A stretch of DNA of 64,000 bases. Source: Vibrio sp. SCSIO 43135 (GTDB lineage Bacteria > Pseudomonadota > Gammaproteobacteria > Enterobacterales > Vibrionaceae). Positions within the stretch are counted from its first letter, which is position 1. Each line of letters opens with the position of its first letter. The notes under the pieces were generated by a model. It saw only the letters and a program-made list of their open reading frames with translations. It was not told where the DNA came from and did no database searches. The position numbers and the translations under genes were made by a program. Positions 30,679 through 43,037 of the stretch are shown here, one piece after another. The stretch lies in NCBI RefSeq assembly GCF_023716665.1, contig NZ_CP071859.1, forward strand, positions 2,666,001 through 2,730,000, written 5' to 3'.

Positions 30679-31419
30679 ATGACCACTCATAAGTTTGAAC
30701 ATCCTCTCAATGAGAAAACTCGCATATACCTCAGGGTTGAATCTCTGCTCAAGCAGCTGCACGTCTCTTCACAATTTTCTGATGATCTTCAACACCTATT
30801 ATTCTTCCGTTCGCTGTTTGATTTGCTAGAGATTTTCGAGCAAATTCAACTAAAAAGTGAATTGGCAAAAGATATTGAAAAGCAAAGGCTGTCCTACAAA
30901 AGTTGGCTCAATGTGGACGGAGTCGATCAAGCGATGTTGCTAGATGTTCTTAAAGAAGTCGACGCTGTGCATAACGATCTGATGGGTGCTGAACGCTTTG
31001 GTCAATCGCTAAAAGAGGATCGTTTCCTCAGCACCATTCGCCAGCGTTTTAATCTTCCTGGTGGCGCATGCTGCTTTGATCTACCAGCTCTTGACCACTG
31101 GTTGCACCTGCCTATTGAGCAAAAAAACTCAGACACTAACCAATGGATGGATACGCTTCAGCCACTAGCCAATGCTCTGCAATTATGGCTTAAACTCGCA
31201 CGTGAAACTGGCCACTTTAAGTCGCGTATTGCCCAAAATGGCTTTTACCAAAGCGACGCCGAAGATGCCAATATATTGCGTCTGGATATCCCCCTCAGCT
31301 ATGGTGTTTACCCTATGATTTCGGGGCACAAAAATCGATTTGCAATTAAGTTTATTGATTTTCAAACCGGCCAAGCATGTACTCAAGATATCGAATTTGA
31401 ACTCGCGGTATGTAGCTAA
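30679..31419 (+). CDS. zapD: Cell division protein ZapD
   Basis: ZapD crosslinks FtsZ filaments in the Z ring. The 246-residue protein fits the family length and begins with the characteristic [19 protein letters not shown]; further blocks are [41 protein letters not shown] and [24 protein letters not shown] sequence upstream gives a moderate Shine-Dalgarno. It lies 26 bp after coaE and 79 bp before yacG, the enteric order. Confidence 0.96.
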   Translation: MTTHKFEHPLNEKTRIYLRVESLLKQLHVSSQFSDDLQHLLFFRSLFDLLEIFEQIQLKSELAKDIEKQRLSYKSWLNVDGVDQAMLLDVLKEVDAVHNDLMGAERFGQSLKEDRFLSTIRQRFNLPGGACCFDLPALDHWLHLPIEQKNSDTNQWMDTLQPLANALQLWLKLARETGHFKSRIAQNGFYQSDAEDANILRLDIPLSYGVYPMISGHKNRFAIKFIDFQTGQACTQDIEFELAVCS

Positions 31420-31498
31420 TTTCAAGCTTCTGCCTTTAAATCACTATCTGTTATAATCTCCTACATCTTGTTTAGTAGCGTTAACCCTAGGACAACTC

Positions 31499-31696
31499 AT
31501 GTCTAAGAAACTCACGATAGTGAAATGCCCACAATGCGAAGCCGACGTTGAATGGGGTGAGCAAAGCCCTCATCGTCCATTTTGCAGTAAACAATGCCAA
31601 ATGATCGATTTTGGTGAGTGGGCCGATGAGGAAAATGCAATTCCTGGTGCTCCAGATATGTCGGATGCCGACGGTTGGTCTGAAGACCAATACTAA
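31499..31696 (+). CDS. yacG: DNA gyrase inhibitor YacG (zinc protein)
   Basis: A 65-residue zinc-finger protein; its E. coli orthologue binds GyrB and blocks DNA binding by gyrase. The four zinc cysteines appear as [10 protein letters not shown] and FCSKQCQ; the acidic C-terminal tail ([10 protein letters not shown]) is typical. It is the last gene of the pil-coaE-zapD run. Confidence 0.95.
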   Translation: MSKKLTIVKCPQCEADVEWGEQSPHRPFCSKQCQMIDFGEWADEENAIPGAPDMSDADGWSEDQY

Positions 31697-31720
31697 AAGC
31701 GCATTACAATTCACATATAC

Positions 31721-31760
31721 AAGGGCTGACATGTACGTCAGCCCTTTGTGTTTCTGTTTA
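31721..31760 (+). terminator. Terminator after yacG
   Basis: AAGGGCTGAC pairs with GTCAGCCCTT (31721-31730 with 31737-31746), then TGTGTTTCTGTTT. It ends the pil-coaE-zapD-yacG transcript. Confidence 0.8.
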
Positions 31761-31819
31761 TACGCCAAGACTAAGCTGCGTATTTCAAAAGCTTTGAGCG
31801 AGTCATTATCTGGAAGCTC

Positions 31820-31849
31820 TTAAGCTCTAACTTCTTCAAGGCCACTTTC
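31820..31849 (-). pseudogene. Most decayed eno C-terminal remnant
   Basis: On the minus strand this codes ESGLEEVRA followed by TAA, against [14 protein letters not shown] in the better copies next to it. About 17 of 21 bases of the core match. No recognisable terminator follows it. Confidence 0.55.
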
Positions 31850-31851
31850 TG

Positions 31852-31982
31852 CAGACAAAAAAACCCGCATAAGCGAGGTATTCAAAGCTCAGGTTAATCA
31901 CTCGCTAGGAATTATTGACCTTTAACTTCTTTTAGACCGCTTTCGTTGTAAAAGGGAGAGCTATAGAACCTAGAGCTTCTTC
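31852..31982 (-). pseudogene. Tandem copy 1 of the eno 3' end plus terminator
   Basis: It repeats the last codons of eno (EEALGS...[12 protein letters not shown]), the following spacer and the terminator hairpin. Relative to eno it is 11 bp longer within the tail (6 bp adding codons E-S, plus 5 bp that break the frame). It differs at several positions from copy 2, notably in the terminator stem, so it is older. A 12 bp linker (31983-31994) follows on the plus strand. Confidence 0.85.
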
Positions 31983-31994
31983 ATTCAACTTTCA

Positions 31995-32128
31995 CAGACA
32001 AAAAAATGCCCCGCATAAGCGAGGCATTCAAAGCTTAGGTTAATAACTCGCTAAGAATTATTGACCTTTAACTTCTTTTAGACCGCTTTCGTTGTAAAAG
32101 GGGGAGCTATAGAACCTAGAGCTTCTTC
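31995..32128 (-). pseudogene. Tandem copy 2 of the eno 3' end plus terminator
   Basis: Starting 143 bp after copy 1 and 146 bp before the corresponding point at eno itself, this copy has the same 11 bp excess as copy 1, but its spacer and terminator are nearly identical to those of eno. The hairpin ATGCCTCGC / GCGGGGCAT with seven T's (31998-32027) is intact. Confidence 0.88.
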
Positions 32129-32143
32129 TTTCAACTTTCACAG

Positions 32144-32173
32144 ACAAAAAAATGCCCCGCATAAGCGAGGCAT
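32144..32173 (-). terminator. Terminator of eno
   Basis: On the minus strand ATGCCTCGC pairs with GCGGGGCAT (one G-T pair) around TTAT, followed by TTTTTTT. It is the native copy of the hairpin found again at 31998-32027 and, weaker, at 31856-31879. Confidence 0.9.
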
Positions 32174-32203
32174 TCAAAGCTTAGGTTAATAACTCGCTAG
32201 GAA

Positions 32204-35298
<3,095 letters not shown>

Positions 35299-35431
35299 CT
35301 ACAACGTGAAATCTATCACACTGCAATTTTTTATTTTTTGCTTCAAATCAAAGTGTGTTGTCGGATATTCCGTCATTTCAACTCTGATTTCACCAAACTC
35401 TGCTCATCCATAAGCTAAGCCATTCATTTAC

Positions 35432-36235
35432 TTAAAGCTTAGATTTTTCTTCAGCTTTGACTTGGTCCCAAAAGGCATCCAACTGTTCCAAACTGTAGTC
35501 TGTGAGTTGCTTACTTTCTTTCGCAACGTGTGCTTCGACTTGCTTAAATCGACGTGCGAACTTCAAGTTGGCTTTGCTCAATGCCACTTCTGGGTCTTTA
35601 CCTAAATGCCGAGTTAGATTGACTGTTGCAAATAATAGGTCACCCAGCTCAAGCTCTACTTTGTCTTCATCAGGAGAGATTTGAAGTGCTTCATCCATGA
35701 CTTCTTGGATCTCTTCTTCTACCTTGCCAACAACCGGACCGATACTGTCCCAATCGAAACCAAACTTAGCACATTTCTTTTGAATTTTTGTAGCACGAGA
35801 AAGTGCCGGCAGAGAATTCGGTATTGAGTCTAGAATACTTTGCTCTGCTTTGCCTTGCTGGGCTTTTTCTTTTGCTTTCTCCGCTTCCCAGTTGGCATTA
35901 ATCTGCTCATCATTCTCAAATGTGGTATCAGAAAAAACATGAGGATGGCGACGAGTTAGCTTTTCGTTTACGGTGTCTACAACTTCAGAAAAATCAAACA
36001 GACCCTGTTCCTTGGCCAACTGACTGTAAAAAATCACTTGGAATAACAGATCACCAAGCTCTTCTTTGAGGTTTGGCCAATCGCGGTTTTGAATCGCATC
36101 AACCACTTCATACGTCTCTTCAATCGTATGTGGGACTATGGTGTCAAAGTTCTGCTTTAAGTCCCAAGGGCATCCACCCTCTGGATCACGTAGCTTCGCC
36201 ATGATCTGTTCTAACTGTTCGATTGGGTGACTCAT
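35432..36235 (-). CDS. mazG: Nucleoside triphosphate pyrophosphohydrolase MazG
   Basis: MazG hydrolyses NTPs and dNTPs to monophosphates and lowers ppGpp effects in E. coli, where it follows relA-mazEF. The 267-residue protein has two MazG domains; in the first the metal-binding motif appears as [10 protein letters not shown] with [13 protein letters not shown], in the second as [12 protein letters not shown] with [30 protein letters not shown] is the family start. It lies downstream of relA on the same strand; no mazEF genes are between them. Confidence 0.96.
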   Translation of the reverse strand: MSHPIEQLEQIMAKLRDPEGGCPWDLKQNFDTIVPHTIEETYEVVDAIQNRDWPNLKEELGDLLFQVIFYSQLAKEQGLFDFSEVVDTVNEKLTRRHPHVFSDTTFENDEQINANWEAEKAKEKAQQGKAEQSILDSIPNSLPALSRATKIQKKCAKFGFDWDSIGPVVGKVEEEIQEVMDEALQISPDEDKVELELGDLLFATVNLTRHLGKDPEVALSKANLKFARRFKQVEAHVAKESKQLTDYSLEQLDAFWDQVKAEEKSKL

Positions 36236-36326
36236 TTCTCTGTTCCTTTAAATCTTTATCTAAAGAAAAAGGTGAGCAGCCAAAACCACTCACCTTTGTA
36301 ATATATTGGTCAATTCTCTAAATAAT

Positions 36327-36423
36327 TGAAGTTGTAGCTAGGCGGCAAGCGAGCGAGACTCCTGAGCATAGCTTGCCTATGTGATGGAGCGAGTGAGCGC
36401 AGGCAACAACGCTAACAACTTCA
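36327..36423. repeat. Palindromic intergenic repeat between mazG and relA
   Basis: A 97 bp imperfect palindrome: the ends TGAAGTTGTAGC and GCTAACAACTTCA are inverted copies, and the centre folds through CTCC...CATAG - CATAG/CTATG...GGAG. The type (G/C-rich core with GAGCGAG/CTCGCTC arms) is one I recall seeing dispersed between genes in many Vibrio genomes. As RNA it would form a long hairpin on either strand. Confidence 0.75.
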
Positions 36424-36438
36424 AGTATGACGAGAATT

Positions 36439-38661
36439 TTAGCCGAGGCGCTTAACGCTCATAACATCCTTAATTTGCTCAACACGTTTTGAAACGCGCG
36501 ACAACACCTCGATGTTGGTCACTTCTAAATCAAAATCCATCACAGAGAGCTGACGCTTATAGTCGGTGCGGCTCTTCATGCTGGTCACTTTAATTTTTTC
36601 GTTGGCAAATAGCGTGGTGATGTCTTTGAGTAAACCACCTCGTTCCATTGCCTCAACACGCACTGTTAAGATGTAAGAGCCCACAAAACCACTTCCCCAA
36701 ACCGTATCAATGATACGCTCCGGCGCATGATGACTTAGCTCTTCTAGTTGTTCACAATCGCCACGGTGCACCGAAATACCACGTCCTTGGGTTATGTAGC
36801 CTTTGATTTCATCGCCCGGAATTGGCTGACAGCATCGCGCTAGGTGGGTCATCAAATTATCGACGCCTTCCACGACCACGGCATCTTTCTTAGGTCGGCT
36901 TTGAGCTGGTGCTTTGTTTTCCGATTCTTGTAGACGTTCTAAGGCTTGCTGATCTTCTTCTTCCGCTGTTGGCTTGTTCACCAAAGCGTTAATGTGATTA
37001 ACGATCTGGTTGATACGCAAATCACCGCTACCCACGCCTGCATACAATTCATCTGGCGTATTAACATTGAAACGCTTAAGAGCGTATTCGTCGGCATGTT
37101 TGAGCGTTGCACCAATCTTGGCTAATTCAACTTCTAGGATCTCGCGCCCAGCTTCGACGTTTTTCTCTCGGCTTTGCTTACGGAACCATGCATTAATCTT
37201 AGCGCGAGCTCGGCCTGAATGAACAAAGCCTAATGATGGGTTTAACCAGTCACGTGATGGATTCGGTTCTTTTTGGGTGATGATTTCAACTTGATCGCCC
37301 ATTGCCAGTTTGTGGGTGAATGGAACGATTCGTCCAGCCACTTTAGCGCCGATACAGCGGTGACCCACTTCCGAGTGAATGTGGTAAGCGAAATCTAGCG
37401 GAGTTGCGCCCATTGGTAGATCAACGACATCACCACGAGGAGTAAAGGCATACACTCGGTCATCGAATACCTGACTACGCAGCTCATCAAGCATTTCGCC
37501 GGAGTCTGACATTTCCTCTTGCCAGTCAAGCAGCTTACGTAGCCAAGTAATTTTCTCATCGTATCCACTGCGCCCAGCGCTGCCACCTTCTTTATATTTC
37601 CAGTGTGCCGCCACCCCGAGCTCCGAGTCTTCGTGCATATCTTTAGTACGAATCTGGATCTCGATGGTTTTTCCTTCAGGCCCAAGTACGACGGTATGAA
37701 TCGATTGATAACCGTTCGGCTTAGGGTTAGCAACGTAATCGTCAAATTCACTTGGAAGGTGTTTATACTTGGTGTGAACCACACCTAATGCCGCATAACA
37801 GTCTTGAAGTTTGTCTGCGATAATACGCACTGCTCGTACATCAAACAATTCGTCGAACGCTAAGCTCTTCTTCTGCATTTTGCGCCAAATACTGTAGATG
37901 TGTTTCGGGCGCCCGCTCACCTCAGCGTTGATATTTGACGATTTCATTTCGGAAGTTAAGTCGTCAACAAAGTCGGTAATGTATTGCTCACGTACAATAC
38001 GACGTTCAGATAACTGCTTGGCAATTTGCTTATAGGTATCTGGCTGCTGGTAGCGGAAAGCATAATCTTCAATTTCCCATTTAAGCTGACCAATACCTAA
38101 ACGGTTGGCTAATGGCGCATAAATATTGGCACATTCTTTTGCCGCTGCGCGCCTTACTTCATCGGGTGCTTTTTTCACTTCCAGCAGATTAGCAATTCGT
38201 TCTGCAAGCTTAATTACCACGCAACGGAAGTCATCGACCATGGCCAATAGCATGCGGCGCACATTATCAACTTGACCAGAAGCAGCACTTCCTTCAAGGG
38301 TAACGTTCAACTGGCCAATTGCCGCCATTTCTTCCACACCATCGATCAGTTTGATGGTTTCTTTGCCGTAACTTTCTTCTAAAGATTCTCGGTCAAATGC
38401 GCCGCTGGATACCAACGGGAATAATTGTGCTGCAACCAGTGTTGCCGTATCCATAGAAAGAGTGACCAAAATTTCATTCATTTCGCGGCCACGCCAAAGC
38501 AATAGTTCGGCTTGCTCGTTATCAGAGACTATCGTTTCACAGTGGCGATAGACCTCTTTCAAGCGTTTAGAAGTGTTCTTATCTTGTCCTAGGCTAGCCA
38601 CCCAGTTATCTAAATTAAACTGCTCGTTTGGGTTTAAATGTGCGCTTCTTACCGCAACCAT
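36439..38661 (-). CDS. relA: (p)ppGpp synthetase RelA
   Basis: RelA makes pppGpp/ppGpp on ribosomes with uncharged tRNA. The 740-residue protein has a degenerate N-terminal HD domain (the metal-binding HD is replaced in AAQLFPLVSSGAF, so hydrolysis is not expected), the synthetase domain (RPKHIYSIWRKMQKK; FDDYVANPKPNGYQSIHT), a TGS domain (VYAFTPRGDVVDLPMGATPLDFAYHIHS), the zinc-finger-type segment with ARCCQPIPGDEIKGYITQGRG, and a C-terminal ACT/RRM domain. This is monofunctional RelA rather than SpoT. DksA and YtfK in this window act in the same response. Confidence 0.98.
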   Translation of the reverse strand: MVAVRSAHLNPNEQFNLDNWVASLGQDKNTSKRLKEVYRHCETIVSDNEQAELLLWRGREMNEILVTLSMDTATLVAAQLFPLVSSGAFDRESLEESYGKETIKLIDGVEEMAAIGQLNVTLEGSAASGQVDNVRRMLLAMVDDFRCVVIKLAERIANLLEVKKAPDEVRRAAAKECANIYAPLANRLGIGQLKWEIEDYAFRYQQPDTYKQIAKQLSERRIVREQYITDFVDDLTSEMKSSNINAEVSGRPKHIYSIWRKMQKKSLAFDELFDVRAVRIIADKLQDCYAALGVVHTKYKHLPSEFDDYVANPKPNGYQSIHTVVLGPEGKTIEIQIRTKDMHEDSELGVAAHWKYKEGGSAGRSGYDEKITWLRKLLDWQEEMSDSGEMLDELRSQVFDDRVYAFTPRGDVVDLPMGATPLDFAYHIHSEVGHRCIGAKVAGRIVPFTHKLAMGDQVEIITQKEPNPSRDWLNPSLGFVHSGRARAKINAWFRKQSREKNVEAGREILEVELAKIGATLKHADEYALKRFNVNTPDELYAGVGSGDLRINQIVNHINALVNKPTAEEEDQQALERLQESENKAPAQSRPKKDAVVVEGVDNLMTHLARCCQPIPGDEIKGYITQGRGISVHRGDCEQLEELSHHAPERIIDTVWGSGFVGSYILTVRVEAMERGGLLKDITTLFANEKIKVTSMKSRTDYKRQLSVMDFDLEVTNIEVLSRVSKRVEQIKDVMSVKRLG

Positions 38662-38752
38662 CTTTACATCCTAGTTATTATATTTTGTCTATATCGACTA
38701 ACTGATTCCGCGTTAGTTCGAGTTCGAAGCAGGTACTTCTGACCACATTCTT

Positions 38753-40069
38753 CTATTTTTCAAACAGAGCCATTGACTCTAAGTGACTGGTATGTGGGAA
38801 CATATCCAACATACCCAATTTAGTTAGCTTGTAGCCTTGTTTTAGTAGGCTCTGGCTGTCCCTTGCAAGGGTAGCAGGATTACACGAAACATAAACAACG
38901 CTTTGCGCACCGAGTGCGGAAAGTTGATCTACGATCCCACTTGCACCAGCTCTCGCTGGATCGAGCAACACTTTGTCGAATTTTTCGTCCGCCCAAGCTT
39001 GGCCTTCAAACTCTTGCTCAAGGTTAGCATGGTAGAACGTCGCATTGCTTAGACCGTTCAAGCTAGCATTAGAAGACGCACGTTCTACCATTTCAGGCAC
39101 ACCTTCAACTCCGACCACCGCATGCGCTCGCTTGGCCAAAGGCAGGCTAAAGTTACCTAGCCCACAGAAAAGGTCTAAAACGCGCTCATCTTTCTGAGGC
39201 GACAGCCAATCCAAAGCTTGTTGTACCATTTGCTGATTCACATTCTGGTTCACCTGAATAAAGTTATTCGGTTCAAATGGAATCGTCACGCCGACTTCTT
39301 GGTAATTAGGTTGCTCCCCAACCACTCGATTCAGCTGGTCACTTTCAGGCATAAGATACAAGATCGCACCGTGAGCCTGTGCTAGCTCAGCAACAGTGTT
39401 ATGTTCCTGCTCAGTCAATTTTCGTGTGTGGCGGAACACTATACACGGGCCATTATCCGCTTGTACCAATTCGATATGGCCAAAGCCGTCTTGATTTGAA
39501 AAGCCGCGCAGCATGGCATCAAGTTCTGGGAGTAGCTGATTGAGTTGAGGGTGCAACACTGGACAATCAGTGACATCAACAATTTGCTTGCTCTGCTTTT
39601 TACGGAAACCAAACTTGAACTGGCGAGAGCCTTTTTCCACCTGCAGACTAATACGAGCTCGGCGTCTATAACCTTGCTCGCCACCGGCAATCGTAGGTTC
39701 TAACTCAATGTCGGTTCCACCAATTTTTTTTACCAACTGGGTTAATGTTTGCTGTTTATGAGCCACCTGAGCGGAATACGCCAGGTGTTGTAAATCACAT
39801 CCTCCGCATTGATGGTAATGCGGACAAAACGGCTCAATTCGCTCTTCACTCGGCTGCAAAATCTTAATCAGCTTGCCGCGAGAATATTTACTCTTACTTT
39901 CAGTCAACTGAGTTAGCACTTGCTCACCCGGTAATACGCCATCAATAAACAAGGGTTTCTTGTTTAAGTAAGCAATACCAGCACCGTGGTGATCCAGTCG
40001 CTCAATTGAAACCGACTGATGCTTAGTGTTTAGTTGCGTTTTCTTTTTTGGTTGGAAGAAACGTGCCAT
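38753..40069 (-). CDS. rlmD: 23S rRNA (uracil-1939-C5) methyltransferase RlmD
   Basis: An iron-sulfur SAM-dependent RNA methyltransferase (formerly RumA). I start it at 40069 ([11 protein letters not shown]), matching the family; the frame extends 20 codons upstream. The 438-residue protein has an N-terminal TRAM domain, the 4Fe-4S ligands in [15 protein letters not shown] plus the Cys in VTDCPVL, the SAM-binding [22 protein letters not shown] and the catalytic Cys in [13 protein letters not shown]. Upstream of relA, as in E. coli, and divergent from barA. Confidence 0.97.
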   Translation of the reverse strand: MARFFQPKKKTQLNTKHQSVSIERLDHHGAGIAYLNKKPLFIDGVLPGEQVLTQLTESKSKYSRGKLIKILQPSEERIEPFCPHYHQCGGCDLQHLAYSAQVAHKQQTLTQLVKKIGGTDIELEPTIAGGEQGYRRRARISLQVEKGSRQFKFGFRKKQSKQIVDVTDCPVLHPQLNQLLPELDAMLRGFSNQDGFGHIELVQADNGPCIVFRHTRKLTEQEHNTVAELAQAHGAILYLMPESDQLNRVVGEQPNYQEVGVTIPFEPNNFIQVNQNVNQQMVQQALDWLSPQKDERVLDLFCGLGNFSLPLAKRAHAVVGVEGVPEMVERASSNASLNGLSNATFYHANLEQEFEGQAWADEKFDKVLLDPARAGASGIVDQLSALGAQSVVYVSCNPATLARDSQSLLKQGYKLTKLGMLDMFPHTSHLESMALFEK

Positions 40070-40235
40070 GCTCTTAGTGCCTAAAGTGTTTTCAATATTA
40101 TAATTGGTCCCAGTATCACTATTTAGCACTGGGAATATTGTCGAACTGTGTCGACTTGATTAAGCTAATTGATTAACTCTGTAATTCGCTTAGCGAGTTA
40201 TTTTCCCATATCCAACCCACGATGTTTAGATAATA

Positions 40236-43025
40236 ATGACCAGATATGGCTTACGTGCGCGTGTTATTACTCTTACTTTAGCGCCAACCCTAATCATTGG
40301 CTTGTTGCTCAGCGCCTTCTTTTCTTTCAATCGCTATCACGACCTTGAGCGCCAAGTAATCAATTCCGGCCTTAGCATCATCGAACCGCTTGCTATTGCG
40401 AGTGAAGACGGAATGAAAACCCAGAGCCGAGAATCTGTTCGTCGCTTGATAAGCTACGCTCACCGTAAGAACTCTAAATTTGTTCGCAGTATTGCGGTAT
40501 TTGATTCAAACCATGACTTATTCGTAACATCAAACTTTCACCCAAATTTTGAAACGCTCACCTTTCCCAAAGATCAGCCCATTCCATTACTCGGCTCGTC
40601 TGAATTAAAAGAAAACACGCTAATCTTACGCACCCCTATTTTACCAGAGACTCATTTGGTCGCGACGCCAAATAGCTCAACCGACCCTAATCAAGCATTT
40701 GGTTACATCTCTGTTGAGCTTGATCTGTCGTCGCTGCGCTTACAGCAATACCAAGAGATCTTCTTAGCGGTTCTGGTGCTCTTGATTGGACTTGGGCTGT
40801 CTGGCGTATTTGCGTTTCGCTTGATGCACGATGTGACTCGCCCGATCGAGCACATGAAAAACATGATCGAACGTATTCGTCGCGGCCACCTCGATGTGCG
40901 TATCGAAGGCAAGATGCATGGCGAACTCGACTCACTGAAAAAGGGCATCAACGCTATGGCTGAATCGCTGTCGGCGTACCACAGTGAAATGCAACACAGC
41001 ATCGATCAGGCCACTTCAGATCTACGTGAAACTCTAGAACAGCTAGAGATCCAAAACGTTGAATTAGACATCGCGAAAAAACGCGCTCAAGAAGCAGCAC
41101 GAGTTAAATCTGAGTTCTTAGCCAACATGTCCCATGAGTTGAGAACGCCACTAAATGGGGTCATTGGCTTTACCCGCCAAATGCTGAAAACTCAATTAAC
41201 CAATAGCCAAACCGATTACTTACAAACCATTGAGAAGTCGGCCAACAATCTATTGAACATCATTAACGACATTCTAGACTTCTCGAAACTAGAAGCGGGT
41301 AAACTTGCTCTGGAAAACATCCCATTTGAGTTCCAAGAAAGTCTTGAAGAAGTTGTCAGCCTGCAAGCCACCAGCGCCCATGAGAAAGGATTAGAGCTCA
41401 CCCTTAAGGTTGATTCTAAGATCCCGACAGGCCTAGTGGGTGATCCACTCAGGATCCAGCAAGTGCTTACCAACTTGGTTGGTAACTCGATTAAATTTAC
41501 GGAGCGCGGCAACATTGATATCAGTGTTGAATTACGTTCGCAAAAAGACGATGTGGTCGAGCTGCAGTTTATGGTCAGAGATACTGGTATTGGTATTTCT
41601 GAGCGTCAGCAAGCGCAGCTATTCCAAGCCTTCAGCCAAGCCGATGCAAGTATCTCTCGCCGCTATGGCGGTACAGGGTTAGGTCTCGTTATCACCCAGA
41701 AACTGGTCAGCCAAATGGGTGGGGAAATCAGTTTAACCAGTCGCTTACACCAAGGCTCAACCTTCTGGTTTACGCTACGTTTGCACGCGACGGATATGCC
41801 AGTAAGTGACTTGATCGAATCACAAGTACTTGAGCAGCGTCAGCTGCTGCTCATTGAACCAAACATGCAAGCGGCTTCGGTTACACAGCAGATGCTGGTA
41901 CAAGAAGGCCTAGTGGTCACCTATCGTTCTTCAATGCCAGATGAAGGCGAACAATACGATTACGTTCTGCTCAACCTCGCACCGAACAAAGACATCGACT
42001 ACGAAACGATTTCTAACTGGGTCGAACGTGCACAATCTATCGCGCCACATGTGATTGTGGGAACACCAAGTACCGAGTTAGCCCTATCTGACCAATTGAT
42101 ACAAAACCACCAAGTGCAATGTATCACCAAACCTCTATCACGTAAGAAGCTGCTGCAACTGTTAATTGCTAATCAACCAATACCGCTATTGCCGGCTATC
42201 GATACCCCTCAAAGTGAGTCGCTGCCACTTAAAGTGATGGCAGTGGATGATAACCCAGCTAACTTGAAGCTGATCACCGCTCTATTGCAAGAGCGCGTCG
42301 ACACCGTTGTCGCCTGTACTAATGGTCATGACGCTGTTGAGAAAGCCATGCAGCAGAAGTTCGACATCGTGCTGATGGATATCCAAATGCCGAAAATGGA
42401 TGGCGTAACAGCGTGTGGCAAGATTAAGCAGACCGAGCTGAATAAACACACTCCTGTGATTGCCGTTACTGCACATGCAATGACGGGTGAAAGGGACAGG
42501 CTACTTGCAGCTGGTATGGATGACTACCTGACCAAACCGATCGAAGAGCACGTTCTTCAGCAGGTACTGGTACACTGGAATCCATACACCAATGAGAATG
42601 AAGTTGAAAAGCTGGAGATCCCTCAACAGCTTGAGCCTGAAACCTTAAGCCCAAATACCGAGCCAACTCACCATGAAATGATCATTGATTGGCAAGCGGC
42701 CTTAAAGCAAGCAGCGAACAAAGATGATCTAGCCAAAGATATGCTAACCATGCTGCTGGAGTACATCCCAGAGGTGAATGGCATTGTAGATCAAGCGGTT
42801 GAAAGCGATGACTTCGACTCAGAACAGCTCATCCATCATATTCACAAGTTGCATGGTAGCTGCTCATACAGCGGAGTTCCACGCCTGAAGAAAGTCTGTG
42901 CTGAGCTTGAAAAAGCACTGCGTTCAGGTGCGCAAATTGAGGATATAGAGCCAGAGCTTTTCGAGCTACAGGACGAAATGGAGAAAGTCGCAGCAACCGC
43001 GTACCTCTATTTAGAGCAGATCTAA
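40236..43025 (+). CDS. barA: Hybrid sensor histidine kinase BarA/VarS
   Basis: BarA is the tripartite sensor that phosphorylates UvrY/VarA and so controls the CsrB-type sRNAs and CsrA. The 929-residue protein has two N-terminal membrane segments around a periplasmic domain, a HAMP linker (about 190-245), HisKA with H300 in MSHELRTPLNG, the HATPase N, G1 and G2 boxes (LVGNSIKF, RDTGIGIS, GTGLGL), a degenerate receiver (about 535-650) lacking the phospho-Asp, a complete receiver with Asp about 715 (VLMDIQMPKMDG), and an HPt domain with H870 in HKLHGSC. Divergent from rlmD, as in E. coli; it converges on a diguanylate cyclase gene with a 12 bp gap. Confidence 0.97.
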   Translation: MTRYGLRARVITLTLAPTLIIGLLLSAFFSFNRYHDLERQVINSGLSIIEPLAIASEDGMKTQSRESVRRLISYAHRKNSKFVRSIAVFDSNHDLFVTSNFHPNFETLTFPKDQPIPLLGSSELKENTLILRTPILPETHLVATPNSSTDPNQAFGYISVELDLSSLRLQQYQEIFLAVLVLLIGLGLSGVFAFRLMHDVTRPIEHMKNMIERIRRGHLDVRIEGKMHGELDSLKKGINAMAESLSAYHSEMQHSIDQATSDLRETLEQLEIQNVELDIAKKRAQEAARVKSEFLANMSHELRTPLNGVIGFTRQMLKTQLTNSQTDYLQTIEKSANNLLNIINDILDFSKLEAGKLALENIPFEFQESLEEVVSLQATSAHEKGLELTLKVDSKIPTGLVGDPLRIQQVLTNLVGNSIKFTERGNIDISVELRSQKDDVVELQFMVRDTGIGISERQQAQLFQAFSQADASISRRYGGTGLGLVITQKLVSQMGGEISLTSRLHQGSTFWFTLRLHATDMPVSDLIESQVLEQRQLLLIEPNMQAASVTQQMLVQEGLVVTYRSSMPDEGEQYDYVLLNLAPNKDIDYETISNWVERAQSIAPHVIVGTPSTELALSDQLIQNHQVQCITKPLSRKKLLQLLIANQPIPLLPAIDTPQSESLPLKVMAVDDNPANLKLITALLQERVDTVVACTNGHDAVEKAMQQKFDIVLMDIQMPKMDGVTACGKIKQTELNKHTPVIAVTAHAMTGERDRLLAAGMDDYLTKPIEEHVLQQVLVHWNPYTNENEVEKLEIPQQLEPETLSPNTEPTHHEMIIDWQAALKQAANKDDLAKDMLTMLLEYIPEVNGIVDQAVESDDFDSEQLIHHIHKLHGSCSYSGVPRLKKVCAELEKALRSGAQIEDIEPELFELQDEMEKVAATAYLYLEQI

Positions 43026-43037
43026 TCAAGCTAGCAT

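Larger units (their letters stand above)
31697..32203. other. yacG - eno intergenic region with eno-tail copies
   Basis: This 507 bp region holds the yacG terminator (31721-31760) and, from 31820 on, three progressively better-preserved copies of the eno 3' end, two with their terminators, before the real eno gene ends at 32204. The part 31761-31819 contains nothing I can identify. Confidence 0.75.

Noticed and set aside
31487..31768. 93-codon ORF on the minus strand
   Set aside because: Antisense to yacG and its terminator; yacG is clearly the real gene.
31820..32203. attC sites of an integron as an explanation of the repeats
   Set aside because: The repeats match the eno coding tail and terminator, not the attC core sites, and no cassettes lie between them.
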